Source: Patescibacteria group bacterium (lineage in GTDB: Bacteria; Patescibacteriota; Patescibacteriia; Patescibacteriales; UBA12465). Taken from it: DNA of 32,740 bases. Location of the stretch: the NCBI GenBank assembly GCA_028705215.1, contig JAQWDY010000001.1, forward strand, positions 96,785-129,524, in the 5' to 3' direction. The notes beneath the pieces were generated by a model. The model was not told the DNA's origin. It saw only the letters and a program-made list of their open reading frames with translations, and ran no database searches. Made by a program: the position numbers and the translations under genes. Shown here in pieces: positions 22,101-27,565 of the stretch; within the stretch, counting starts at the first letter, position 1; each line of letters starts with the position of its first letter.

Positions 22101-22453
22101 CAAGTGTTGATTATTTTATCTAAATCGCTATCATTTTTTTGGTCTAAATCCTTATTTTTTGCAACATTTTCAGCATTGTTTAAAAATAAAGACACCTCAG
22201 CTAAACCAAGACGACCTTTTTTGTCGGATCCAGAAAAAATAACATCTTCACTTTTTTTGCCACGTAGCATTTTTAGGCTTTGTTCTCCTAATACCCAACG
22301 AACAGCGTCGGCAATATTAGATTTTCCAGATCCATTAGGTCCGACTATTGCGGTTAGGCCCTTTTTGTCCTTAGATATAGAGCCAGAAAATATTAATTTA
22401 TTTTTATAAGCAAAAGATTTAAATCCTTGAATTTCTAATTTTTCTAAAAACAT
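19187..22453 (-). CDS. smc: Chromosome segregation ATPase SMC, apparently without the canonical hinge
   Basis: SMC dimers form rings that extrude and organise chromosomal DNA. The ATG at 22453 gives the usual start 'MFLEKLEIQGFKSFA' (four more codons are open upstream, to 22465) and 1088 residues. Numbering from 22465, Walker A 'GPNGSGKS' is at 42-49, 'ARRIQ...' begins the second coil near 565, the ABC signature 'LSGGER' is at 992-997, and Walker B ends in 'LDEVDA' with E1021. All ATPase residues are present. Between lie two long Glu/Lys/Asn-rich coiled coils. The middle (about 500-565) holds 'AAKSGGKEETINSIVKNF' and short helices, not the roughly 150-residue glycine-rich hinge. The total is about 100 residues shorter than common bacterial SMCs. 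No scpA or scpB is in the window. A TATAAT on the minus strand at 22513-22518 may be its promoter. Confidence 0.9.
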   Translation of the reverse strand: MFLEKLEIQGFKSFAYKNKLIFSGSISKDKKGLTAIVGPNGSGKSNIADAVRWVLGEQSLKMLRGKKSEDVIFSGSDKKGRLGLAEVSLFLNNAENVAKNKDLDQKNDSDLDKIINTCSEIVITRRVFRNSESEYLINNTRSRLSDIQMLLAKASFGQKTYSVIGQGMVDNFLNSSIADRKDFFDEATGVKQFQIKRDHALNKLELSYDNLQQVEMLLSEIRPRLKSLTRQMEKLKKRTEIEDKLKGSQINYFGYLWQNISQKLNSANKSYLELEKIKLSKEKNLENLNDELNHIRANDNFQKINELQPLIRDLSDQKNIYQKKLAKLEIELETQLESRGQFDLSWLNGKLSELKLELENINLEIESLQKNRSNQEEESLKIELSDIEKELKQSAQIQEEIRHLNKEKEENRNKLTRLEAVLEANINARAGINFKNLKEKRKNFNLEIENLNKEISELTDKYDKKESHNLSEELRVLQEKIGTLNIELQQINEKIQKAAKSGGKEETINSIVKNFLQKLDKIETISDFKEAKKLLKEAKEIFQEEIKAVLTGESDEDARRIQSLQQEIIELTENRQIINEKISQNNNQRAKIKEEINVVLEKKSRLEWELVTIEQDLKKEDIEKENNLNSDIGSIKQDLRAQAEKLSRLIPQNKSNQLLEKKQIILNKLQTCHFKNSALEDKIRLLNEQREKTATEIEEIKIKIQKGQTKFDTFQIEEEKIKLSEKIANIEKEEAALNNELDDLNQAKEEEKNQMFACQKKIQVLQTELTDYLNNLNNLKIDATRQETRLEDLENNIRNNNLSLNEIESFPEEETIPDLNVLQKNINNYKNQLEQIGGIDEETEKEYANTKERYDFLFKQTDDLDKTIKSLEQIIKELDVKIKERFDKEFKIISEKFNEYFQILFSGGSAKISKVMLEDLENEDKKKEKEISDYIETGLSKAEAEIKLASDEKMRKIKFLKKHNAVGLAGIEIQANPPGKKIQSVTMLSGGERALTAIALICAIISANPAPFVVLDEVDAALDESNSERLAKILDDLSNKSQFIVITHNRASMRRANILYGVTMKNDGVSQIISIKLDEVDINKIAAR

Positions 22454-22528
22454 AACAAGTTTCAAACTAAGATCATTAATAAGTAAAAAGGCCTAGGGCC
22501 TCTAATGATTTTATTATAAAGCAATTAA

Positions 22529-22557
22529 TTGATTTTTAAAAGCGCTTTCGCTATTAT
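22529..22557 (+). promoter_or_regulatory. Promoter for the CMP kinase-like gene, leaderless
   Basis: TTGATT (22529-22534), 17 bases, then TATTAT (22552-22557). The ATG at 22566 is eight bases past the -10, where transcription itself should start. Confidence 0.6.
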
Positions 22558-22565
22558 GAAGATAT

Positions 22566-23138
22566 ATGATTATTTCATTTAGCGGCACTGAAGGCTCGGG
22601 TAAGAGCACAATTGCTAAAAGATTAGCAGAAAAATTAAAAATTCCCCGTTATTATATGGGGGCCTTAAGGCGCGAAGCCGCTCAGAAAAAAGGCTTAACC
22701 TTAGCCCAATACAATAAATTAGGAGAAGAGGACCCGCTAACTGATTTTGAGGTTGATGAGCATCAACGTCAATTAGGTAGGGAAAGAGACAACTTTATCA
22801 TTGAAGGGCGTACCTCTTGGTATTTTATCCCTCATTCTCTTAAAATATATCTTGATGTTAAGCCTGAAATTGGAGCCAAAAGGATATTTGAAAGTTTACA
22901 GAAAAAAAATGATCGCAATGAGGATAGGGGACTTGAAACTTGGGAAAATGTTTTGGCAAGCAATCAAAGAAGGCAAGAAAGTGATCGCTTGCGTTATCAA
23001 AAATATTATAATATTAATGTAAATGATCCCAATCATTATGATTTTTACTTAGATACAAGTAATTTAAATGCGGATCAAGTTTATAATAAAGTAGAGGAAT
23101 TTGTGCTAAGTAAAGGGAAAAAAAAGAAAAAAAGTTAA
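22566..23138 (+). CDS. Cytidylate kinase-like P-loop kinase
   Basis: A 190-residue P-loop NTPase of the AAA_17/cytidylate-kinase-like type. Walker A is 'GTEGSGKST' (7-15), followed by 'LAEKLKIPRYYMGALRREAAQKKG'-like substrate-binding region (split around residues 22-44). 'FIIEGRTSWYFIP' (about 77-89) gives the strand with the acidic/Arg pair, and 'SNQRRQESDRLRYQKYY' (about 139-155) is the Arg-rich lid. This matches the short archaeal-type CMP kinases that convert CMP/dCMP to the diphosphates. It ends in a lysine run (KGKKKKKS) of unclear use. The bacterial long-form Cmk is different, and a related nucleoside or shikimate-like kinase cannot be excluded. Confidence 0.7.
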   Translation: MIISFSGTEGSGKSTIAKRLAEKLKIPRYYMGALRREAAQKKGLTLAQYNKLGEEDPLTDFEVDEHQRQLGRERDNFIIEGRTSWYFIPHSLKIYLDVKPEIGAKRIFESLQKKNDRNEDRGLETWENVLASNQRRQESDRLRYQKYYNINVNDPNHYDFYLDTSNLNADQVYNKVEEFVLSKGKKKKKS

Positions 23139-23162
23139 TTTTTTCTTATTCTGGTCTAAATC

Positions 23163-23191
23163 TTGACATATCTAAAATTAAATTATAAGAT
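23163..23191 (+). promoter_or_regulatory. Promoter for rplS
   Basis: A perfect TTGACA (23163-23168) with TAAGAT 17 bases on (23186-23191); TATAAG with a 15-base spacer (23184-23189) is the alternative. Start is about 70 bases before the rplS ATG. Confidence 0.7.
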
Positions 23192-23221
23192 TAGACAAGA
23201 AATAAATTATAAAAAAAGTAA

Positions 23222-23247
23222 AAACGAGATTTAAATTAATCTCGTTT
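23222..23247 (+). promoter_or_regulatory. Leader hairpin upstream of rplS
   Basis: A perfect ten-base-pair stem AAACGAGATT/AATCTCGTTT with a six-base loop, ending 16 bases before the start codon. It could be an L19 autoregulatory leader. L19 leaders are known in other bacteria, but this one is not matched to a described family here. Confidence 0.5.
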
Positions 23248-23263
23248 CTAGCTTATAAATTAT

Positions 23264-23590
23264 ATGGTTGAAACTAAAATGGAATTAAAACCGGGACTGA
23301 CTGTCAGGGTTTATCAAAAAATTAAAGAATTGAATTCAAAAGGAGAAGAAAAGGAAAGAGTTCAATATTTTGAGGGCATGATTATTGCTCGCAAACATAA
23401 CAAAGAAAAGGGAGCAACAATAACAGTGCGTAAAGTTTCTGAGGGCATTGGCGTTGAAAAGATTTTTCCCCTAAATTTACCGACAATCACTAAAATAGAG
23501 ATTAAAAAAGAGGCAAAGGTAAGGCAGGCTAAACTTTATTATCTACGTTCAGGTTATAAAAAGAAATTAAAAGAAAAGACTGTAAAGTAA
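23264..23590 (+). CDS. rplS: Large ribosomal subunit protein bL19
   Basis: L19 sits at the interface of the ribosomal subunits and supports bridge formation. The 108 residues are close to the normal 110-120. Family motifs are present: '[15 protein letters not shown]' near the start, '[15 protein letters not shown]' (about 37-51), '[19 protein letters not shown]' (about 58-76), and '[12 protein letters not shown]' towards the end, with a lysine-rich tail. The ATG at 23264 is chosen; a second Met at residue 6 is possible. It lies alone after a leader hairpin and just 14 bases upstream of tRNA-Leu(GAG), with no terminator between, so they may share a transcript. Confidence 0.95.
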   Translation: MVETKMELKPGLTVRVYQKIKELNSKGEEKERVQYFEGMIIARKHNKEKGATITVRKVSEGIGVEKIFPLNLPTITKIEIKKEAKVRQAKLYYLRSGYKKKLKEKTVK

Positions 23591-23604
23591 TTTATGGTTT
23601 TTTT

Positions 23605-23691
<87 letters not shown>

Positions 23692-23724
23692 CGCCATTTG
23701 CCAATCGCGGTTGAGTCCGCTTTT

Positions 23725-23798
23725 GGGCGCATAGCTCAGTTGGTTAGAGCACTTCGTTTACACCGAAGGGGTCCAGGGTTCGAATCCTTGTGCGCCCA
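23725..23798 (+). tRNA. tRNA-Val (anticodon TAC)
   Basis: Acceptor GGGCGCA/TGCGCCC, discriminator A. The anticodon arm CTTCG-TTTACAC-CGAAG gives TAC, and the T arm is CAGGG-TTCGAAT-CCTTG (one wobble). The following CAAG shows that CCA is not encoded. Confidence 0.95.
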
Positions 23799-23809
23799 CA
23801 AGAGCAATG

Positions 23810-23829
23810 AAACATCCGAGAGGGTGTTT
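23810..23829 (+). terminator. Intrinsic terminator after tRNA-Val
   Basis: An eight-pair stem AAACATCC/GGGTGTTT (one wobble) with a GAGA loop and a T-run, 11 bases after the tRNA. Confidence 0.8.
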
Positions 23830-24039
23830 TTTGCTTTATTTACGGGCATATTCTAAGATTTCAAACTCTGCATCACTTCTTTTGCAGTTACCTTTTCTGG
23901 GATTGTGGCCATATTGTGGCCAAAATTTAAATTTTAAATACCTCTGGTTCTAGATGCGCGTTTTTTATCGAAAATGAATTGTTGTTGATTTGGGTGTAAT
24001 TTTTGATGCATACCTCTAGATTACCACTAAAACCGCCAT
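23830..24039. other. Gene-free stretch between tRNA-Val and the Gre-like gene
   Basis: With the adjoining regulatory elements, the span from 23799 to 24135 has no convincing gene. It holds the tRNA terminator, a tandem ATTGTGGCC repeat at 23902-23921, the palindrome at 24040 and the promoter at 24066. A 36-codon frame on the minus strand between stops (about 23841-23954) has no start codon. Nothing else is supported. Being directly downstream of a tRNA, it could be an old integration site, but I see no tRNA-end duplicate. Confidence 0.4.
23902..23921. repeat. Tandem ATTGTGGCC repeat
   Basis: ATTGTGGCC occurs at 23902-23910 and again at 23913-23921. The units are offset by 11 bases, about one helical turn, and each contains the palindrome TGGCCA once the following base is included. 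Confidence 0.6.
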
Positions 24040-24053
24040 ATGTGTGCACACAT
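24040..24053. promoter_or_regulatory. Perfect 14-bp palindrome, candidate operator
   Basis: ATGTGTGCACACAT is a perfect inverted repeat whose end lies 12 bases before the -35 of the promoter at 24066. Its position and symmetry suit a dimeric activator or repressor. No obvious regulator gene sits next to it. Confidence 0.5.
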
Positions 24054-24065
24054 CACCTCTCTCTA

Positions 24066-24094
24066 TTGACAAAATTTGAGATATGATGTATAAA
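24066..24094 (+). promoter_or_regulatory. Promoter for the Gre-factor-like gene
   Basis: A perfect TTGACA (24066-24071), 17 bases, then TATAAA (24089-24094). The ATG at 24136 is about 35 bases after the expected start. Confidence 0.75.
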
Positions 24095-24135
24095 TATAAA
24101 GTTATTTAACATAAACAATAAAAAACAGAAGGTAA

Positions 24136-24564
24136 ATGGAGAAAATTTCTGCAGGTTTAAAAAAGCACTTGAATAAGGAGCTGTCGCAATTATTGTCTCA
24201 ATATGAAAAGAAGCGGTTAACTCTAGCAAGAGAAGCGGAGGCTGGCTTTGACATTTCGTTTGCATTAGAGGAGGAAGTTTGGGAAAGAAAAATAAAATTT
24301 CTAAAAAATCTAATGAAAAACAAGGAGGTTGCGCCTTTTCAAAAAAAGAGCACAGAGGTTGTTTTGGGTAGTTATGTTACCATTAATTTTCAAGGGCTTA
24401 AAAAAAGCTTTATCGTTGATGGTGTTGGCTACAAAAAAGACGACATTATGATTGTAAGCAGTAAAAGTCCGATAGGCGCTATTCTGTTGGGCAAAAAAAA
24501 GGGTGAAACTATTTTGTTTCAAGGAAAAACTATAAAAATTGAAACAATCACATCCGCCTGGTAG
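24136..24564 (+). CDS. GreA/GreB-like transcription factor, short
   Basis: A 142-residue protein, slightly shorter than GreA (about 158). The first 65 residues are a charged helical stretch whose middle 'AREAEAGFDISFALEEEVWE' (31-50) could be the coiled-coil tip; GreA has a similar acidic 'GDLSENAEY' tip used to trigger RNA cleavage in stalled RNA polymerase. The C-terminal FKBP-like domain is clearer, with 'SYVTINFQGLKKSF' (79-92), 'SPIGAILLGKKKGE' (111-124), and 'FQGKTIKIETI' at the end, all typical of GreA/GreB. It could be a true cleavage factor or a Gre-fold paralogue that binds the secondary channel. It has its own promoter, an upstream palindrome and a terminator. Confidence 0.75.
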   Translation: MEKISAGLKKHLNKELSQLLSQYEKKRLTLAREAEAGFDISFALEEEVWERKIKFLKNLMKNKEVAPFQKKSTEVVLGSYVTINFQGLKKSFIVDGVGYKKDDIMIVSSKSPIGAILLGKKKGETILFQGKTIKIETITSAW

Positions 24565-24579
24565 TTAGTAATTATTAAT

Positions 24580-24602
24580 AGGTCGTCACATAGGGGCGAC
24601 TT
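24580..24602 (+). terminator. Intrinsic terminator of the Gre-like gene
   Basis: Stem GGTCGTC with GGCGACT (24580-24587 with 24595-24602, wobbles included), loop ACATAGG, then a run of eight T. Confidence 0.8.
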
Positions 24603-24613
24603 TTTTTTATTCA

Positions 24614-24622
24614 TGATATAAT
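24614..24622 (+). promoter_or_regulatory. Extended -10 promoter for the gene at 24650
   Basis: TGA followed by TATAAT (24617-24622), right behind the T-run of the previous terminator. The start codon is 27 bases downstream. Confidence 0.55.
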
Positions 24623-24649
24623 AAAGTAATATAAATTAAGATAAATTAT

Positions 24650-25531
24650 ATGTCTTTTGAGAAAAATTTTATCAAGTCAGAAAACAATAATGAAAGTTCT
24701 CTTGTTTTAGAAAGAGAAAAAGGGGTTGGGGAAAATCTGAAAAAGAAAGAAATGAATCATGAATTTTTATATGGCGCAGAAAAGTTGCGCTCATTTAAGC
24801 TCAGCAAAAAACCTGAAGAAAGAGCGATTTATGAAGCAGTTGAAAAAAAAGTAGAAGAGCTTACAAAAAAATCTAAGTTAGATGTTTTTGATACTATAAT
24901 AAAATTAAGAGCTAAGGGTGAGACAAATTGGAAGGAAAAGCTATTGGAAGAAAATATTGATAAGCTAATAAAAAAATATGGTTATTCTGATGAAACTTTG
25001 CTTGTTGATTTAAATGAAGAAACCTTAGGTCAACTGTTGCAACCCTTGCGCAAGGAGTTAAGAGAGAATACCTATGTAGCAAGAGATAGAGTGCCTTTAG
25101 GTAAATTTATCAAAGAAGGCCTAGGTAGAGCTAAAGATGATGTTTTAGTTTTTCATGTTAGCCCAGAAAAAATTAAAGATGGACTAAAGCCGGGAGATGG
25201 CGAAAATTATATTTATTTTAGTAGTGATCTTAAGCGTTTATTTAATTTAAATACGGCTAAATATATTTATGCTTTAAGGGTTGATAAAAGCCGGTTAGCA
25301 AAGTCTTTATACTGTGCCGCCAATTGCTTTCATCGAATATTGGCTACAGATGTCAAAGATTATTTAATTGAAGATAGTATTAAGATATTTTCTGAAGGAG
25401 ATCCTGGATACCGAAAATCTGTCTTAGATAGCTTGGGGGCTGATTTTAATACTTCTTACAGTCCAGCAAGTGGCCGAGCAGAGTCCTTTATGAAACAAAA
25501 AAATCAAGAAGAAGACAGATTTTCTTTATAA
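24650..25531 (+). CDS. Cytoplasmic protein of unknown function with a possible ADP-ribosyltransferase-like core
   Basis: I cannot assign this 293-residue protein. It has no signal or membrane helices. The first 130 residues are charged and helical. The middle reads 'DDVLVFHVSPEKIKDGLKPG' (about 164-183), then 'NYIYFSSDLKRLFNLNTAKY' (about 187-206) and 'IYALRVDKSRL'. An 'H-x-S...LxPG...hYFS...' order recalls ADP-ribosyltransferase-type and KptA/RES-like folds, in which His and Tyr hold NAD. That is a weak, by-eye similarity. The tail is polar ('SPASGRAESFMKQ') and likely flexible. It is a single-gene unit; the hairpin after it is better suited to the opposite strand. Confidence 0.55.
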   Translation: MSFEKNFIKSENNNESSLVLEREKGVGENLKKKEMNHEFLYGAEKLRSFKLSKKPEERAIYEAVEKKVEELTKKSKLDVFDTIIKLRAKGETNWKEKLLEENIDKLIKKYGYSDETLLVDLNEETLGQLLQPLRKELRENTYVARDRVPLGKFIKEGLGRAKDDVLVFHVSPEKIKDGLKPGDGENYIYFSSDLKRLFNLNTAKYIYALRVDKSRLAKSLYCAANCFHRILATDVKDYLIEDSIKIFSEGDPGYRKSVLDSLGADFNTSYSPASGRAESFMKQKNQEEDRFSL

Positions 25532-25536
25532 AAAAA

Positions 25537-25565
25537 AGACTCGAAATCATGATAGATTTGAGTCT
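25537..25565 (-). terminator. Intrinsic terminator for the minus-strand gene at 25575
   Basis: Arms AAGACTC-GAAATC and GATTT-GAGTCTT pair with one bulge around ATGA. Read on the minus strand it ends in a run of eight T; on the plus strand there is no good T-run. Confidence 0.7.
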
Positions 25566-25574
25566 TAAATTAGG

Positions 25575-25904
25575 CTATTTTTCCATTTTGTTTTTAGTGA
25601 TTAGAGCTAAATTTACAAAGCCCATATCCTTCTCTTTTTTTAGCACGTCGCGATAGATAATGAAATCTCGAATTCCATTTCTTTTGTTGTAAGCATCGTG
25701 AAGCGCATCAAATAATTTTTCTCTCTTATCAAAATTAGGGCCAATAATGAAGAGCCTACTTATTTCATGCAGTATTACAGCATGATCAAAGCCGGCCCTA
25801 CCTTTTAAATCATCTGATTTTTTATTGGCATTTATTTTTTCAAAAGAGTCAATAAATTCAATTAATAAGGACTGAACTGTTTTCGCATTTTCTCCAAATA
25901 ACAT
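25575..25904 (-). CDS. Small cytoplasmic protein of unknown function
   Basis: I do not recognise it. The ATG at 25904 is chosen because AAGGAGG lies four bases upstream; the open frame reaches 25937 with no such site. The 109 residues look soluble and helical: 'AKTVQSLLIEFIDSFEKINA' at the start, 'DHAVILHEISRLFIIG' in the middle and 'GIRDFIIYRDVLKKEKDMG' near the end. No catalytic motif stands out. It has its own promoter, one of the few strong Shine-Dalgarno sites in the window, and a terminator, which suggests steady high expression. Confidence 0.6.
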   Translation of the reverse strand: MLFGENAKTVQSLLIEFIDSFEKINANKKSDDLKGRAGFDHAVILHEISRLFIIGPNFDKREKLFDALHDAYNKRNGIRDFIIYRDVLKKEKDMGFVNLALITKNKMEK

Positions 25905-25908
25905 ATAA

Positions 25909-25915
25909 CCTCCTT
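25909..25915 (-). promoter_or_regulatory. Shine-Dalgarno site deciding the start at 25904
   Basis: The minus strand reads AAGGAGG-TTAT-ATG. With the pilin 1 site, it is one of two strong ribosome-binding sites noticed in the window. Confidence 0.85.
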
Positions 25916-25959
25916 TTTTGTTTTTGTAAATGAACAATAAGCTACAATCTAGCTATTAG

Positions 25960-25988
25960 TTTATATCATATAATTTAATATATGTCAA
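25960..25988 (-). promoter_or_regulatory. Promoter for the gene at 25575-25904
   Basis: On the minus strand a perfect TTGACA (25983-25988), 17 bases, then TATAAA (25960-25965). A short hairpin (AGCTA/TAGCT, about 25938-25957) lies at the start of the transcript. Confidence 0.8.
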
Positions 25989-26011
25989 TATTTTCAAAGC
26001 TGGAATAATAA

Positions 26012-26695
26012 TTATCCCCTTTTTTCATTTTTTTGTTCTTTTTTAAAAATTATGTAGGAAAAAATAGTGAGACTGGCAACCAAAATAATAGAGCCAGCAA
26101 TTATTGTGGGCATAACTAATTTTGGATTTAACCAAGGAAGAGCTATCATAATAAAGCCAAATATTACAAAAAGTTTACCGCTTAAGCGATGAGTTCTATT
26201 CCAAACATTGTCTGAAGAGAGGGTCCAGGGGTTTTTGATGCCAACAAACCAATTTTTTTTGACTTTTCCCAAGTAATTGCCCATAACTATAAAAAGCAAG
26301 CCAATGGTTCCTCCGGTTAAGCCGCCTATATTAAGTTTGTGGCCTAAATTAACGTAAGTAGCTCCAGTAAAAATGACCAAAAGACTAAATAGTAAGGTGT
26401 TTCTAATTATTAAATAGGTTTTAAAGAATTCTTGGTATCGTTTTTTGTTGGGATCTATGGCGGGCGTGATGTTGAGTACTAAATATATAAAGGCGATTAA
26501 TGCGGGAAAGAAAATAGTGTGGAAATTACGACTAGACCAGCCGTCAGCCACGCCCTGGGCGTTCCAGTGGCTTATCACTACTTGTGGTAAGAGAGGATGG
26601 GCAACAAGAGCTATAATTATAGTTGTAACTATGATTAAAATGGGGAATAGCTCAGTTTTTAATGTAAATTTTAAATTTTGTTTGTCTATACTCAT
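26012..26695 (-). CDS. sdpI: SdpI/DUF1648-family membrane protein
   Basis: A 227-residue protein with about six membrane helices. The N-terminal DUF1648 unit has 'ISHWNAQGVADGWSSR' (about 36-51). The C-terminal SdpI unit has 'KNWFVGIKNPWTLSSDNVW' (read in part) and 'NRTHRLSGKLFVIFGF' (about 166-181), both typical. In Bacillus subtilis SdpI gives immunity to the SdpC toxin and keeps the SdpR repressor at the membrane. Many homologues have no known toxin. Here the start codon lies one base past the stop of an ArsR-type regulator gene, the same pairing as sdpRI. No SdpC-like gene is in the window, so an envelope-stress or immunity role is inferred. Confidence 0.85.
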   Translation of the reverse strand: MSIDKQNLKFTLKTELFPILIIVTTIIIALVAHPLLPQVVISHWNAQGVADGWSSRNFHTIFFPALIAFIYLVLNITPAIDPNKKRYQEFFKTYLIIRNTLLFSLLVIFTGATYVNLGHKLNIGGLTGGTIGLLFIVMGNYLGKVKKNWFVGIKNPWTLSSDNVWNRTHRLSGKLFVIFGFIMIALPWLNPKLVMPTIIAGSIILVASLTIFSYIIFKKEQKNEKRG

Positions 26696-26696
26696 A

Positions 26697-26960
26697 TTAT
26701 TTTTTTATTAATTTTGTTATTGCTATCAACAACTCTTCGCTTACACTAAGATTAAGAGAATAGAAAATATTTTTGCCTTGGCGACGAGAGCTTATAAGAC
26801 CAATTTTTTTTAAAACATCAAGATGGTGGGAAAGCGTTGCTAGTGTGATATCAAGATTTTTAGAAATTTCTCCTACGTTTAACTCTGACCTCTTTAATAA
26901 TTGAATAATTTTTTGACGATTTTTATCGGCTAAGGCGTTTAGTATTTGTGATAAGCTCAT
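26697..26960 (-). CDS. sdpR: ArsR/SdpR-family winged-helix regulator
   Basis: An 87-residue ArsR-type regulator. The HTH reads 'LNVGEISKNLDITLATLSHHLDVLKKIGLI' (in two parts over about 28-57), and the wing 'SRRQGKNIFYSLN' follows. It lacks the Cys metal sites of metal-sensing ArsR proteins, and its 'LSHHLDVLKKIGL' segment is typical of SdpR. It should repress its own operon; a six-base-arm dyad at 26971-26986 lies at the expected transcription start, just before its ATG. The SdpI gene follows at once, so the pair forms an autoregulated unit. The gene name is given by pairing and family resemblance. Confidence 0.85.
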   Translation of the reverse strand: MSLSQILNALADKNRQKIIQLLKRSELNVGEISKNLDITLATLSHHLDVLKKIGLISSRRQGKNIFYSLNLSVSEELLIAITKLIKK

Positions 26961-26970
26961 AAAATAACAA

Positions 26971-26986
26971 TTAGATATTCATCTAA
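26971..26986 (-). promoter_or_regulatory. Candidate SdpR operator
   Basis: A perfect inverted repeat TTAGAT-ATTC-ATCTAA lying just downstream of the -10, over the expected start point. A bound repressor would block transcription of sdpR-sdpI. Confidence 0.65.
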
Positions 26987-26991
26987 ATATA

Positions 26992-27021
26992 ATCATAGCA
27001 AATATATAATATGGCAGTCAA
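26992..27021 (-). promoter_or_regulatory. Promoter for sdpR-sdpI
   Basis: On the minus strand TTGACT (27016-27021), 18 bases, then TATGAT (26992-26997). Confidence 0.65.
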
Positions 27022-27098
27022 TGGTTTTTGTTGAATATAAAAATCTTTGCTTTTTATTTATTTTTGTATAAAATAAAAACAAGGCTTATTTTGGAATT

Positions 27099-27560
27099 AT
27101 GAAAAATAACAATATTTTTAACAAAGAGCATTTTATTGAAAACTTATCTCAGACCAAGTCTTTAGCTTCTGCTTTAGCAGACAATATAAGGGGGGGTGAA
27201 GTTTTGTTGTTTTTTGGAAATTTGGGTGCAGGCAAGACCGCTTTTATTAAATATCTCGCAAATTTTTTGGGAGTTAGAGGTGTGGTAAGTAGCCCTACCT
27301 TCAATATTTTAAAAGTTTATAATGTTGCAAAAAATGAAAGGGTTAAACATTTTTGTCATATTGACGCCTATCGTCTTAATTCCGGAAAAGAATTGATAGA
27401 TTTGGGAATTGAGGAAATACTAGATCAAACTGACACTGTAACAGCAATAGAATGGGCTGAAAAAATTAAAGATATTTATCCTAAAAAATATATAAAAATT
27501 GAAATAAAAACATTAGATGAAAAGAGTCGTTTAATTAAGATTGCGAAAATAAAATCTTAA
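27099..27560 (+). CDS. tsaE: tRNA threonylcarbamoyladenosine biosynthesis ATPase TsaE
   Basis: TsaE works with TsaB and TsaD to make the t6A37 modification of tRNAs that read ANN codons. The 153 residues have the family's length and motifs: Walker A 'GNLGAGKT' (40-47), 'SPTFNILKVY' (65-74), 'HIDAYRL' (87-93), and 'AIEWAEK' (116-122) as Walker B-like/catalytic region. A TATAAA at 27067-27072 may serve as its -10, without a clear -35. It converges with lspA, six bases between the stops, and no terminator is seen there. tsaB and tsaD are not in the window. Confidence 0.95.
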   Translation: MKNNNIFNKEHFIENLSQTKSLASALADNIRGGEVLLFFGNLGAGKTAFIKYLANFLGVRGVVSSPTFNILKVYNVAKNERVKHFCHIDAYRLNSGKELIDLGIEEILDQTDTVTAIEWAEKIKDIYPKKYIKIEIKTLDEKSRLIKIAKIKS

Positions 27561-27565
27561 GATGG

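Noticed and set aside
21891-22409. A 172-codon plus-strand frame inside smc
   Set aside because: It is antisense to the conserved ATPase head of SMC and its protein sequence is low-complexity Ser/Leu-rich. It is a by-product of that gene's codon use.
24053-24265. A 70-codon minus-strand frame over the promoter and start of the Gre-like gene
   Set aside because: It covers a consensus plus-strand promoter and the coding start of a recognisable gene, and has no family features.
26012-26960. A full Sdp toxin system
   Set aside because: No SdpA, SdpB or SdpC-like gene lies near the regulator and immunity-like pair.
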